Assembly: GCF_027925385.1 (NCBI RefSeq)
Contig: NZ_AP027142.1
Coordinates: 471,001-535,000, forward strand
Direction of reading: 5' to 3'
DNA from: Methylocystis iwaonis
Lineage (GTDB): Bacteria; Pseudomonadota; Alphaproteobacteria; Rhizobiales; Beijerinckiaceae
Length of the DNA stretch: 64,000 bases
Each line of letters starts with the position of its first letter. Position 1 is the first letter of the stretch. Both the position numbers and the translations under genes were made by a program. Of this stretch, positions 42,996 through 51,114 are shown piece by piece. The notes under the pieces are model-generated. The model searched no databases. It saw only the letters and a list, made by a program, of their open reading frames with translations, and was not told the origin of the DNA.

Positions 42996-44240
42996 CTAAA
43001 ACCGATCCGCGCGATAGGGCGACGGGTCCGTAAAAGGCGTCTCGCCCGTCATCATCTCCGCGAGCAACCGCCCGCTGACCGGCCCGAGGGTCAGCCCGTG
43101 ATGGGCGTGGCCGAAGTCGAACCACAGCCCCTTGTGGCGCGGGGCGGGGCCGAGGACCGGGAGCATATCGGGCAGGCAGGGCCGCGCGCCTTTCCATGGC
43201 GCCGGATCGAGCGCTTTCCCGAGCGGGAAAAGGCGCCGCGCGATCGGCTCGCACAGCTCGATCTGCACGGGCGACGGCGGCGCGTCACGAGGCGCGAATT
43301 CGGCGCCGCTCGTGAGCCGGACGCCCTTGGCCATGGGGGCAAGGAGATAACCATTGTCGGCGTCGAGCACGGGATGGTTGAGCCTGGCGCCTTCTCCCGG
43401 CGCATAATGCATGTGATAGCCGCGCTTGAAGCCGAAAGGCATGACATAGCCGAGCGGCTTGAAAATCTGGTCAGACCAGGGGCCGAGCGCCACGACGGCG
43501 TCGCGCGCGAGAATGCGCCCCTCCGGCCCCGCGACGCTCCAGCGCCCATCCGCCTCCTGCGTCAGGCTCGAGGCGTCGCCGTGAATGAAACGCCCGCCGC
43601 GCGCGAGGAAGAGATCGGCGTAGGCCTTCGCCAGGGCGCCAGGGTCGCTCACCGAGGCTGTGTCGAGATAATGCACCGCGCCCGCGACAGGCGCGAGATG
43701 CGGCTCGCGCACGGCGACATCCGCCGAATCCAGAATGTCGATATGGAGATCATATTTCGCCAATCTCTCGGCGTCCGCGATCCCGGCCCTGAAGGTCGCT
43801 TCGCTGCGGAAGAGCTTGATCCATCCGGTGTGGCGCAGCAGCGCATCCGCGCCCGCCTGGGCGATGAGCGCTTCATGCTCGCTGAGACTGTGCTCGATCA
43901 GCGGCCGGCGCGCGGCGATGCTTTTTGCGACGCGCTCGGGCGCGCTCTCGCGCCAATAGCGCAGGAGCCAGGGGCCGACGACGCCGGGCAGCGCCGTCAA
44001 ATGATAATGCGCCTCGGGGAGAAGGTTCAGCGCATATTTGACGAGCCGCGCCGGGTCGCGCGGGAAGACATAAGGAAAGATCGAGGAGCGCTCGATGAGG
44101 CCGGCGTTGCCGAAACTCGTCTCGAGCCCCGCCCCGCGCCGGTCGATCATGACCACCGCGCGCCCGCGCGCCTGTAGGCTCAACGCCGCCGAGACGCCGA
44201 CCATGCCCGCGCCGAGAACGATGACATCCGTGGTCTGCAT
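42996..44240 (-). CDS. FAD-dependent D-amino-acid dehydrogenase-like oxidoreductase (DadA family)
   Basis: 414 residues from ATG 44240, which has GGAGG 4 nt upstream; the frame runs 60 nt further without support. The N-terminus is the FAD-binding Rossmann motif (DVIVLGAGMVGVSAALSL), followed by SFGNAGLIERS, typical of the DadA group. The end carries PCLPDMLPVLGPAPRHKGLW and GHAHHGLTLGPVSGRLLAEM. The enzyme should oxidise a D-amino acid to the 2-oxo acid with electrons to the quinone pool. The exact substrate is uncertain, and no alanine racemase gene is adjacent. Confidence 0.87.
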   Translation of the reverse strand: MQTTDVIVLGAGMVGVSAALSLQARGRAVVMIDRRGAGLETSFGNAGLIERSSIFPYVFPRDPARLVKYALNLLPEAHYHLTALPGVVGPWLLRYWRESAPERVAKSIAARRPLIEHSLSEHEALIAQAGADALLRHTGWIKLFRSEATFRAGIADAERLAKYDLHIDILDSADVAVREPHLAPVAGAVHYLDTASVSDPGALAKAYADLFLARGGRFIHGDASSLTQEADGRWSVAGPEGRILARDAVVALGPWSDQIFKPLGYVMPFGFKRGYHMHYAPGEGARLNHPVLDADNGYLLAPMAKGVRLTSGAEFAPRDAPPSPVQIELCEPIARRLFPLGKALDPAPWKGARPCLPDMLPVLGPAPRHKGLWFDFGHAHHGLTLGPVSGRLLAEMMTGETPFTDPSPYRADRF

Positions 44241-44326
44241 GCCGCCTCCAGGCTTCTCATATGGTCGCGCGCGCTTTGCAATACAGCCTCGCCGATGCAA
44301 GCGCCATGCAACCGGCCGCCCGTCTC

Positions 44327-45535
44327 TCAGCCGAAAAACGAGGCGAGATAATAGGCGGCGCCCGCCGCAAGCCCGCCCACGAGGAAGGTCTGAAAGCCCG
44401 ATTTGAACGGATCGACGCCCGTGAGCTTGCCCTTCACTCCGCCGAAGACGATCAAAGCAAGGCCGGTGAACCCCGCCGAGTAAATGAGCGCCTTTTTGAT
44501 GTCGCTCTCGATCATGTAAGGCGCGAGCGGGATCAGCCCGCCCACGAAATAGGCCGTGGCGATGGTTGCGGCGCTCACCGGCGCGCGCTTGGGGTCGGGC
44601 TTTTCGAGGCCGAGCTCGAAACGCATCATGAAATCGACCCAGCGTTTCTTGTCCGCCGAAAGCGCCGCCACGACAGTATCGACCTCGGGCTTGCCGAGCC
44701 CATATTCGCCGAAAATTTCGCGCAGCTCCTTTTTCTCCTGCTCGGGGAGCTTTTCGACCTCGGCATATTCACGCTTCTCTTCGGAGTGGAAATGCTCCTG
44801 ATCGCTGCGCGCCGCGAGATAGCCGCCCAGTCCCATGGCGGTCGCGCCCGCGACAATCTCGGCGAGGCCCGCCGTCACCACGACGCGGGTAGAGGCGATC
44901 GCCGCCGTAATGCCCGCCGCGAGCGCAAAGGGGACAGTCAAGCCGTCCGCCATGCCGATGACGACGTCGCGCACCGTCTCGGAGTTGAGAAAATGCCGCT
45001 CGACATGTTCGCCCGACGCGGCTTTCGCGCGACGCCCAAAGAGGATCGTGCGCAGCTCCTCTGTGCCCAGCACGCGTTCGAGCTCCACGAAGGCGAAGAA
45101 GGGAATGAGCCCGACGCTCGCAATGATCGCCGCCATCAAGATCGCCTGCAGCGAGCCGTCGCCCAGCTTGGGAACGGCATCGGCGACCGTCTTGTCATGG
45201 AAGAAGACGCCGATCGCCGTTTCCTCGACGACATGGAAGGCGACGAGCAGGACGCCGAAGAGCAGGGATTTGAGCAGCGCGGGCGCGGCGACGGGCGAGT
45301 CTTTTCCCGCCTCGCCGAGATGCAGCTTTTGGCCGATGAGGATGATCTTGGCGAGCGCCAGCGCGTTCACGAGCGCCAGACCCTGCTGGTAGGTCAGGAA
45401 ATCCTCGTTGAAAATGAAAGCCTTGTGCAAAGTGAACAGGGTCAGCAGCACCCAGAGATAAAGAAAGATGGCGAGGAGTTGCTTTCCCTCCTCCACAACG
45501 CCGGACTTGATCCGCGCCAGACGTTCCTGCTCCAT
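44327..45535 (-). CDS. VIT1/CCC1-type Fe/Mn transporter with extra N-terminal four-TM domain
   Basis: 402 residues from ATG 45535. Residues ~1-190 form a separate membrane domain with four helices (LLAIFLYLWVLLTLFTLHK, ALVNALALAKIILIG, LLKSLLFGVLLVAFHVVEE, LMAAIIASVGLIPFFAFVEL). The VIT family domain then begins: TVRDVVIGMADGLTVPFALA, an acidic cytoplasmic metal-binding helix region (EHFHSEEKREYAEVEKLPEQ), and TAYFVGGLIPLAPYMI. VIT proteins remove Fe(II) or Mn(II) from the cytosol by proton exchange. The usual bacterial fusion adds a ferritin-like domain instead, so this N-domain is unusual. No iron-responsive site is evident. Confidence 0.82.
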   Translation of the reverse strand: MEQERLARIKSGVVEEGKQLLAIFLYLWVLLTLFTLHKAFIFNEDFLTYQQGLALVNALALAKIILIGQKLHLGEAGKDSPVAAPALLKSLLFGVLLVAFHVVEETAIGVFFHDKTVADAVPKLGDGSLQAILMAAIIASVGLIPFFAFVELERVLGTEELRTILFGRRAKAASGEHVERHFLNSETVRDVVIGMADGLTVPFALAAGITAAIASTRVVVTAGLAEIVAGATAMGLGGYLAARSDQEHFHSEEKREYAEVEKLPEQEKKELREIFGEYGLGKPEVDTVVAALSADKKRWVDFMMRFELGLEKPDPKRAPVSAATIATAYFVGGLIPLAPYMIESDIKKALIYSAGFTGLALIVFGGVKGKLTGVDPFKSGFQTFLVGGLAAGAAYYLASFFG

Positions 45536-45600
45536 CCTGGCCTCCCGAGGAGAGCGCGCCGCTCTACTTGCGGCTCCCATCATAACCGGCTCCATCGGAG

Positions 45601-45685
45601 CCGTCATCGCGAGGAGCGAAAGCGACGAAGCGACCCAGAGCAGCTACGGTGGCCCTGGATTGCTTCGCTACGCTCGCAATGACGG
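45601..45685. repeat. family A palindrome, diverged copy upstream of the VIT gene
   Basis: CCGTCATCGCGAGGAGCGAA on the left pairs with GCTTCGCTACGCTCGCAATG on the right. The inner left arm has drifted (AAGCGACCCAGAG in place of AAGCAATCCAGAG). It sits between hspQ and the VIT gene, both on the minus strand. Confidence 0.8.
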
Positions 45686-45694
45686 GAGCTGGAA

Positions 45695-46027
45695 TTAGTG
45701 CCGCTTGGCCTCGCGGATGCGATAGACGCCGTCTTCATCGCGCGCAAACGTCTCGTCGACCTGCGGATGGCGGACGGGCTCGCCGGATGTGTCGGGCATC
45801 AAATTCTGCTCCGACACATAGGCGACATATTCGGTTTCCGCGTTTTCCGCGAAGAGATGGTAGAAGGGCTGGTCCTTGCTCGGACGCAAATCCTCTGGGA
45901 TCGACAGCCACCATTCCTCGGTGTTGGCGAACACCGGGTCGACATCATAGATGACGCCGCGGAATGGATAGCGGCGGTGCTTCACGACCTGGCCGATCGC
46001 AAATTTGGCAATGCTCTCTCGCGGCAT
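45695..46027 (-). CDS. hspQ: heat shock protein HspQ
   Basis: HspQ (YccV) binds hemimethylated DNA in vitro and in enterobacteria acts as an adaptor or enhancer for Lon protease. The 110-residue product has the full domain: FAIGQVVKHRRYPFRGVIYD, DPVFANTEEWW, DQPFYHLFAENAETEYVAYV and SEQNLMPDTSGEPVRHP. A family A palindrome adjoins its 3' end. It probably has its own promoter in the 100-bp gap downstream of pgk. Confidence 0.94.
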   Translation of the reverse strand: MPRESIAKFAIGQVVKHRRYPFRGVIYDVDPVFANTEEWWLSIPEDLRPSKDQPFYHLFAENAETEYVAYVSEQNLMPDTSGEPVRHPQVDETFARDEDGVYRIREAKRH

Positions 46028-46080
46028 TCTTACGACGCCTTTAACGCAGATTTTACTGCAGCATTTGGTAGCGCAGCGCC

Positions 46081-46104
46081 CTCGGCGCCGTCAACGGCGC
46101 CGAG
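46081..46104. terminator. strong inverted repeat downstream of pgk
   Basis: CTCGGCGCCGT, CA, ACGGCGCCGAG make an 11-bp perfect stem 26 nt beyond the pgk stop codon. There is no T-tract on the minus strand, so termination would be Rho-aided or the hairpin may protect the mRNA 3' end. It is unrelated to the dispersed repeat families. Confidence 0.5.
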
Positions 46105-46129
46105 AGAGAGCAATCATAGTGGCGTTAAA

Positions 46130-47323
46130 TCAAGCCTTTAGTGCGGCGACACCGGGGAGGGTCTTGCCTTCGAGCCATTCGAGGAAGGCGCCGCCCGCCG
46201 TCGAGACGTAAGAGAACTCCTGGGCGGCGTGCGCCTGATTGAGCGCCGCGACCGTGTCGCCGCCGCCGGCGACCGACAGGAGCTTCCCTTCCACCGTCAG
46301 GCGCGCCGCTGTTTGCGCGACGGCGTTGGTGCCTTCCTCGAAGGGCGGCAGCTCGAAGGCGCCGAAGGGGCCGTTCCAGACGAGCGTCTTGCATTGGGCG
46401 AGAAGGGATTCGACCTGAGCGACCGATTTGGGGCCGACGTCGAGGATCATGTCATCCGCGCCGACATGGTCCACCGAAACGATATGCGATGGCGCATGAG
46501 CCTCGAATTTCTGCGCGACAGTGGCGTCGACCGGCAGAACGATCGTGCAATTGGCGGCCTTCGACTTTTCGAGAATTGCGCGCGCCGTATCGGCGAGATC
46601 GTGCTCGCAAAGCGACTTGCCGACCGCCTTGCCCTGCGCGGCGAGGAAGGTATTGGCCATGCCGCCACCAATCACGAGGTAATCGACCTTGTCGACGAGA
46701 TTGCCGAGCAATTCGAGCTTGGTGGAAACCTTGGCCCCGCCGACGACCGCCATCACCGGACGCGCCGGATGGGCGAGCGCCGATTCGAGCGCCTCCAGCT
46801 CCGCCTGCATGGTGCGTCCGGCGATGGCGGGGAGCTTATGGGCGAGGCCTTCCGTGGTGGCGTGGGCGCGATGCGCGGCGGAGAAGGCGTCATTGACGAA
46901 GATATCGCCGAGCTTCGCGACGTCCTCGACGAAGGCCGGGTCGTTCTTCTCCTCGCCTTTGTGAAAGCGGGTGTTTTCGAGAAGGACGACGTCCCCGTCC
47001 TTCATCGCCGAAACGACCGTCTCGGCCGCTGCGCCAATGCAATCGTCGGCGAAGGGAATCTGGCGCTTGAGATAATGTTCGAGGGTCGGGAGCACCTGCC
47101 GCAGCGAGTCTTCATCGACGCGCTGGCCCTTCGGGCGGCCGAAATGCGAAAGCAGGACGACCTTGCCGCCCTTGCCGGCGATCTCGTTGATTGTCGGCAG
47201 AATGCGCTCGATGCGGGTCGCGTCGGTGACGCGCCCCTCCTCCATCGGCACGTTGAGATCGACGCGCAGCAGCACGCGTTTGCCTTTGACGTCGACGCTG
47301 TCGAGGGTGCGGAAGGAGGTCAT
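46130..47323 (-). CDS. pgk: phosphoglycerate kinase
   Basis: Pgk interconverts 1,3-bisphosphoglycerate and 3-phosphoglycerate with ADP/ATP. The 397-residue product has the signature [15 protein letters not shown], the [10 protein letters not shown] segment, [31 protein letters not shown] and the C-terminal nucleotide site [14 protein letters not shown]. Its ATG overlaps the stop of the upstream coiled-coil gene by 4 nt. It is the last gene of gap - zinc-ribbon - coiled-coil - pgk. In related genomes gap and pgk usually adjoin directly, so two genes appear to have been inserted. Confidence 0.97.
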   Translation of the reverse strand: MTSFRTLDSVDVKGKRVLLRVDLNVPMEEGRVTDATRIERILPTINEIAGKGGKVVLLSHFGRPKGQRVDEDSLRQVLPTLEHYLKRQIPFADDCIGAAAETVVSAMKDGDVVLLENTRFHKGEEKNDPAFVEDVAKLGDIFVNDAFSAAHRAHATTEGLAHKLPAIAGRTMQAELEALESALAHPARPVMAVVGGAKVSTKLELLGNLVDKVDYLVIGGGMANTFLAAQGKAVGKSLCEHDLADTARAILEKSKAANCTIVLPVDATVAQKFEAHAPSHIVSVDHVGADDMILDVGPKSVAQVESLLAQCKTLVWNGPFGAFELPPFEEGTNAVAQTAARLTVEGKLLSVAGGGDTVAALNQAHAAQEFSYVSTAGGAFLEWLEGKTLPGVAALKA

Positions 47324-47691
47324 GAGTGGAAGTACTTTCCTGCTGTGAACATGAGGCCGGCGATGCCGATGAGAAGCGTTCCGATGAGACCGAGCATGCC
47401 CCAGATGGTGGGAACCTGATTGAAGCGCCCTTCGACGCCCGCGATCCTGCTTTCTATGCCACCAAGGCGGCCCTTCATTTCGGCGACGTCCATCTGGAGA
47501 CGCAGAAGGTCGGCTTGTTTCGCGCCCGTCTGGAGCATTTCGGAAATTTTGGGCTCCAGCCTGACGAGGAGGCCTTCGATGCGGTCAACCTTTTCTTCAA
47601 GACGATCAACACGCGCTTCGAGCATGGGATCCTCCGGGCCGCCGCCGTCGCTTTTGCCTCCGGGAACAACATCGAGTTTCCTACTCGCCAT
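47320..47691 (-). CDS. coiled-coil protein with C-terminal membrane anchor, between gap and pgk
   Basis: 123 residues from ATG 47691, with GGAAGG 5 nt before it. A short hydrophilic N-terminus is followed by a heptad-like coiled coil ([40 protein letters not shown]). One membrane helix near the end ([19 protein letters not shown]) precedes a 6-residue tail. This layout resembles small phage-type haemolysin/holin-accessory (XhlA-like) proteins, but the match is only architectural. It overlaps the zinc-ribbon gene by 11 nt and pgk by 4 nt, so it must be translated with them. Confidence 0.75.
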   Translation of the reverse strand: MASRKLDVVPGGKSDGGGPEDPMLEARVDRLEEKVDRIEGLLVRLEPKISEMLQTGAKQADLLRLQMDVAEMKGRLGGIESRIAGVEGRFNQVPTIWGMLGLIGTLLIGIAGLMFTAGKYFHS

Positions 47692-48033
47692 TTGCACCTT
47701 CCGGCAGGGCTTTCGTAGCAAAATCTCTGAGAATATTTAATGCGTGCGACTCGACCATGCCGCACCGCTTGCAAATCAAATTGACCGTCTCGATCATAGG
47801 GCCTCCATAGCAATGGAGGCGAGCGTCGGCGGCATAGGCGTTTCCGCCTTCATAGACATATTGGGCCGGGGTGGCGAGGAAGAAAGTCTCATTGCCACAC
47901 CGCAGACATTTGATGTCCGCGAAAGCCTTTTCCAGCGCAAGTCCCAGCTCGGAAGCGCGCTTTCCCCGGTCGGCGTCTCGATGTCCGACGCCTCACTCGG
48001 TGGGGTCGAGGAGCCTGTCTCACCCGTCGTCAT
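47681..48033 (-). pseudogene. zinc-ribbon-type protein gene, apparently frameshifted
   Basis: ATG 48033 lies 25 nt after the gap stop, with GGGGAG upstream. Its frame encodes MTTGETGSSTPPSEASDIET and then leaves coding sense. About 65-90 nt downstream a different frame takes over, without any usual start codon: ELGLALEKAFADIKCLRCGN, then ADARLHCYGG, LICKRCGMVESHALNILRDF, ending PEGANGE at TAG (47683-47681). Two CxxC pairs (CLRC, CKRC) suggest one zinc ribbon. Adding one G to the run at 47964-47967 would join both parts into a 117-118 residue protein. It is either a recent mutation, a sequencing error in a homopolymer, or a -1 frameshift. Confidence 0.7.
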
Positions 48034-48058
48034 GCCAGGCTCCCCGATTGGTTGCGCC

Positions 48059-49066
48059 TTAAATCAGCTTCCCCATCGCCGCCGCCGTATCGGTCATGCG
48101 GCCCGAGAAGCCCCATTCATTGTCGTACCAGCTCAAGATGGAGACAAGGTTTCCGTCCATCACCTTGGTCTGGTCGAGATGGAAGGTCGACGAGGCCGGG
48201 CAGTGGTTGAAATCGCAGGAGACGAGCTTCTCCGACGTGTAAGCAAGCACGCCCTTCATCGGACCATCCGCCGCCGCCTTGATGGCCGCGTGGATTTCGT
48301 CCTTGGTCGTCGGCCGCTTGGCGATGAATTTCAGATCCACGGCGGAGACATTCGGCGTCGGCACGCGGATCGCATAGCCGTCGAGCTTGCCGTTGAGCTC
48401 CGGCAGCACGAGGCCCACGGCCTTGGCGGCGCCCGTCGAGGTCGGGATCATGGAAAGCGCCGCGGCGCGGGCGCGATAGAGGTCCTTGTGGAAGGTGTCG
48501 AGCGTCGGCTGGTCGCCGGTATAGGAATGGATCGTCGTCATGATCCCCTTCTCGATGCCGATGGCGTCGTTGAGGACCTTGGCGACCGGCGCGAGGCAGT
48601 TGGTCGTGCAGGAGGCGTTGGAGACGACCAGATGCTCCTTGGTCAGTCGGTCATGGTTGACGCCAAAGACGACCGTGAGGTCTGCGCCGTCGCCGGGAGC
48701 CGAAACGAGCACGCGCTTGGCGCCCGCTTCGAGCAGCATCTTCGCTTTGTCGCGCGCGGTGAAGAGGCCGGTGCACTCCATCGCCACGTCGACGCCGAAC
48801 TCCTTATAGGGGAGCTCCGCCGGGTTCTTGATGGCGGTGACCTTGATCGGGCCGCGGCCGACGTCGATCGTGTCGCCCTCGACCGTCACCTGATGCGGGA
48901 AGCGGCCATGCACCGAGTCGTAGCGCAGGAGATGGGCGTTGGTTTCGACCGGGCCCAGATCGTTGATGGCCACGACCTCGATATCCGTGCGGCCCGATTC
49001 GACGATATAGCGAAGGACGTTGCGGCCGATGCGCCCGAAGCCGTTGATGGCCACTCTCACGGTCAT
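48059..49066 (-). CDS. gap: type I glyceraldehyde-3-phosphate dehydrogenase
   Basis: GapDH converts glyceraldehyde-3-phosphate to 1,3-bisphosphoglycerate with NAD(P). The 335 residues include the dinucleotide-binding start ([20 protein letters not shown]), the catalytic Cys in [28 protein letters not shown] and [12 protein letters not shown] near the end. It is the first gene of the gap - zinc-ribbon - coiled-coil - pgk unit. The 263-bp gap to the divergent DUF4164 gene must hold both promoters, but I see no confident boxes there. Confidence 0.97.
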   Translation of the reverse strand: MTVRVAINGFGRIGRNVLRYIVESGRTDIEVVAINDLGPVETNAHLLRYDSVHGRFPHQVTVEGDTIDVGRGPIKVTAIKNPAELPYKEFGVDVAMECTGLFTARDKAKMLLEAGAKRVLVSAPGDGADLTVVFGVNHDRLTKEHLVVSNASCTTNCLAPVAKVLNDAIGIEKGIMTTIHSYTGDQPTLDTFHKDLYRARAAALSMIPTSTGAAKAVGLVLPELNGKLDGYAIRVPTPNVSAVDLKFIAKRPTTKDEIHAAIKAAADGPMKGVLAYTSEKLVSCDFNHCPASSTFHLDQTKVMDGNLVSILSWYDNEWGFSGRMTDTAAAMGKLI

Positions 49067-49329
49067 TTGGAAAATCTCCTTCTCGCCGCTTGCTCCATGA
49101 GGAAAGCGGCTTTCACCCGGCTGCGTCTCTTGCGCCGCGCGCCGGGCCTGATGCGAGGCGAGGGTGTGATAGCACCTCGCGCCCCCCTGTCAACGCGGCG
49201 CGCCGCCGTGCGGCATGGATCGTGCTGTCTAATTGGGATTCGCCCGTTTCATGCTACCAACCTGTTACGGCGAATCGGCGCAGGCCGGCCGCAACCTTTT
49301 CCCCGCGAGAAATAGGGCGCAGCCCGGCG

Positions 49330-49650
49330 ATGACGCATTCCGAAAAGCCTGCTGGAAAATCCGCCGAAAGGCTCGATCAGGCGCTCGGTCGCCTTGGCGC
49401 CGCTCTCGACCGGCTGGAACGAAGCATGGCTGTGAAGCTGGAAGACGATGTTTCCGCTGCGGAGCTGGAGGAGGAGCTCGACATCATGCAGGACGACCGC
49501 GGTCGCCTCGCTCTGGAGCTCGACGCTGCGCTCGCGCATGTCAGCGCGCTGGAGAAAGCGCGCGACGAAGTGCTGCGCCGCTTGGATGACGCCGGGGCCG
49601 ACGTCGCCGCCGCGCTGGGGCAGGCGAGCGGCGCGCCGGTCGGGGAATAG
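49330..49650 (+). CDS. DUF4164 family coiled-coil protein
   Basis: 106 residues, almost entirely helical, with heptad-like stretches (LDQALGRLGAALDRLERSMA, AAELEEELDIMQDDRGRLAL, LDAALAHVSALEKARDEVLR). DUF4164 proteins typically precede zapA in Hyphomicrobiales and may take part in cell-division assembly, though the role is not established. It ends 4 nt before the zapA start. I chose ATG 49330, since no coding sense is seen before it. Confidence 0.85.
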   Translation: MTHSEKPAGKSAERLDQALGRLGAALDRLERSMAVKLEDDVSAAELEEELDIMQDDRGRLALELDAALAHVSALEKARDEVLRRLDDAGADVAAALGQASGAPVGE

Positions 49651-49654
49651 CGCC

Positions 49655-50038
49655 ATGGCCGCCGTCATCGTCAGCATCGCCGGGCGCACCTACCGCCTCT
49701 CCTGCGACGACGGCGAAGAGCCGCGCCTCGAAGAGCTCGCGCGCTATGTCGAGGGCAAGATACTCTCGATGAAGGATAATTTCCGCGAGATCGGCGAGCA
49801 GCGCGTGGTGGTGATGGCGGCGTTGAGCATCGCCGACGAGGCCGCCGACGCGCGCAACAAAGCGCAGGCTTTGGAGGCGGACGTCGCCGCTTTGCGCGCC
49901 GAGCTCGACGCGGTGAAAAAAGCCGCTGTGGCGCTGGAAGAACGCGCGGTGGCGGCGGTGGACGACGCGGCGAAACGGCTGGAGCGGCTCGAGGCCGACT
50001 TGCGGAAGCCGGCCGTCAGCGATGATTTTCCGTTCTGA
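49655..50038 (+). CDS. zapA: cell division protein ZapA
   Basis: ZapA binds FtsZ and stabilises the Z-ring. The 127-residue product has the ZapA N-domain (VIVSIAGRTYRLSCDDGEEP, LEELARYVEGKILSMKDNF, RVVVMAALSIADEAADARNK), followed by a coiled coil (ALEADVAALRAELDAVKKAA) that mediates dimer pairing. It forms a two-gene unit with the DUF4164 gene. In many alphaproteobacteria 6S RNA follows zapA; here the downstream gap is taken by a family A palindrome and no 6S-like fold was evident. Confidence 0.92.
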   Translation: MAAVIVSIAGRTYRLSCDDGEEPRLEELARYVEGKILSMKDNFREIGEQRVVVMAALSIADEAADARNKAQALEADVAALRAELDAVKKAAVALEERAVAAVDDAAKRLERLEADLRKPAVSDDFPF

Positions 50039-50086
50039 GGAAGGGCTTCCAAGTATTCCCGACGCTCGCGTATCGGGCGATTCATT

Positions 50087-50170
50087 CCGTCATTGCGAGC
50101 GAAGCGCAGCAATCCACGGCCGCCGTGGCTGCCCTGGATTGCTTCGTCGCTCCGCTCCTCGCAATGACGA
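50087..50170. repeat. family A palindrome downstream of zapA
   Basis: CCGTCATTGCGAGCGAAGCG and TTCGTCGCTCCGCTCCTCGC with CAATGACG bound this 84-bp copy. Immediately upstream (50053-50086) are family B remnants (ATTCCCGACGCTCGCG), so this is another A/B association, with most of B lost. It separates zapA from the convergent secreted coiled-coil gene. Confidence 0.85.
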
Positions 50171-50195
50171 GAGGGAGTCGCTTATCGGCGGTCGA

Positions 50196-50777
50196 TCACT
50201 TGCCCCAGTTTTCGACGCTCGCGTCGCGCTTTGCATGTTCGAGATCGTCGGCATTTTGCGAATATTGGTGATTGAGCTTTTCCGCCGTCATGGCCACGGC
50301 GCCGTCCGACATGATGGCGATTTTCATCTGCTCGGTCGCCATGTGGTTGAGTTCGTTGATCCACTGATTGAGATTGAGAAGAAGCTTGTTTTTGCGGTCT
50401 TTCTGAACCGCTTGGGAGGCGGTCGTGTCGGTTGCGACGGCGATCTCGGCCTTGGTGTCGTCGATCAGCTTGTCCAGATCCTTGGCCTTTGCTTCCAGCG
50501 CCGCGACCTGGTCCTGCGCGCCGCCCTTAGCCTTTTCCAGAGCGGCTTCCGTCTCTTTCTTCGCCTTCTCCAGATTGTCGAGGCCGTTCTTCAGCCAGCT
50601 CGTCTGGATGTTCAGCAGCGCGTCTTTGGCGACGCCTGTGAGGTTGAAGCCGTTCGGAATCGGGAAATAGGGGCCGAGCTTGGCGGCTTTTGCGGGCGCA
50701 GCGAAGCCGAGGGCGCCGGCGACGAACAAGGCGGCGGCGGCCGCGCGAAGACCAGCCGACATAGAGACGAGGCGCAT
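50196..50777 (-). CDS. secreted coiled-coil protein of unknown function
   Basis: 193 residues with a signal peptide (AAAALFVAGALGFAAPAKA, cleaved near AKA-AK). A short segment, KLGPYFPIPNGFNLTGVAKD, precedes a long coiled coil (LDNLEKAKKETEAALEKAKG, VAALEAKAKDLDKLIDDTKA). A second helical region follows (LNLNQWINELNHMATEQMKI). No Cys occurs in the mature protein. It should be periplasmic, perhaps chaperone- or scaffold-like, but I do not recognise a family. It diverges from the thiamine operon leader. Confidence 0.75.
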   Translation of the reverse strand: MRLVSMSAGLRAAAAALFVAGALGFAAPAKAAKLGPYFPIPNGFNLTGVAKDALLNIQTSWLKNGLDNLEKAKKETEAALEKAKGGAQDQVAALEAKAKDLDKLIDDTKAEIAVATDTTASQAVQKDRKNKLLLNLNQWINELNHMATEQMKIAIMSDGAVAMTAEKLNHQYSQNADDLEHAKRDASVENWGK

Positions 50778-50945
50778 ATGATTTCACTCCCGATCAGGCG
50801 CGCCGGTTTGTTCCCTGGCGCGATTTCTTATGAACAGAGCTTGGGCGATCCGCGCCGGTCTTGCAAGCCCGCTTCCTGCCACACAAACGTCACGCGCCGC
50901 CGCCGCGCCGCTTGACGCGGATGGTTGTTTTGCGCGAGTCTTGGC

Positions 50946-51085
50946 GGGCCGGGGGAGCCCCGCCCGGCGGCGGAAGGATCGCGCCGCCAGGGGGCTGAGA
51001 GGCTGCGGAAGCGCGTTCGTAACGAACGTGGGGCGCGGCGACCCTTCGAACCTGATCCAGTTCAGATGCTGGCGGAGGGATGGTG
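50946..51085 (+). ncRNA. TPP (thi-box) riboswitch
   Basis: The conserved thiamine pyrophosphate-binding elements appear in order: GGGGGAGCC, GGGGGCTGAGAGG, ACCCTTCGAACCTGATCCAG, and ATGCTGGCGGAGGGA, which closes the fold. Two arms are extended. One, between the first two elements, has GGCGGC/GCCGCC arms. The other lies after CTGAGAGG and contains CGTTCGTAACGAACG. It ends ~30 nt before the thiO start, a distance suited to translational control, and no intrinsic terminator follows it. It should shut down thiO-thiS-thiG when TPP is plentiful. Confidence 0.93.
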
Positions 51086-51114
51086 TTCAACTCTCGTTAC
51101 TTTGCAGGCGCGCC

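Noticed and set aside
47794..48033. Reading the frame from ATG 48033 as a complete 79-residue protein
   Set aside because: After ~30 residues it loses coding character, while a conserved-looking CxxC protein appears in another frame. A frameshift explains both better.
50039..50195. 6S RNA downstream of zapA
   Set aside because: This is a common place for ssrS in alphaproteobacteria, but the gap is almost entirely repeat (family B remnants and family A) and no long bulged hairpin typical of 6S RNA is visible.
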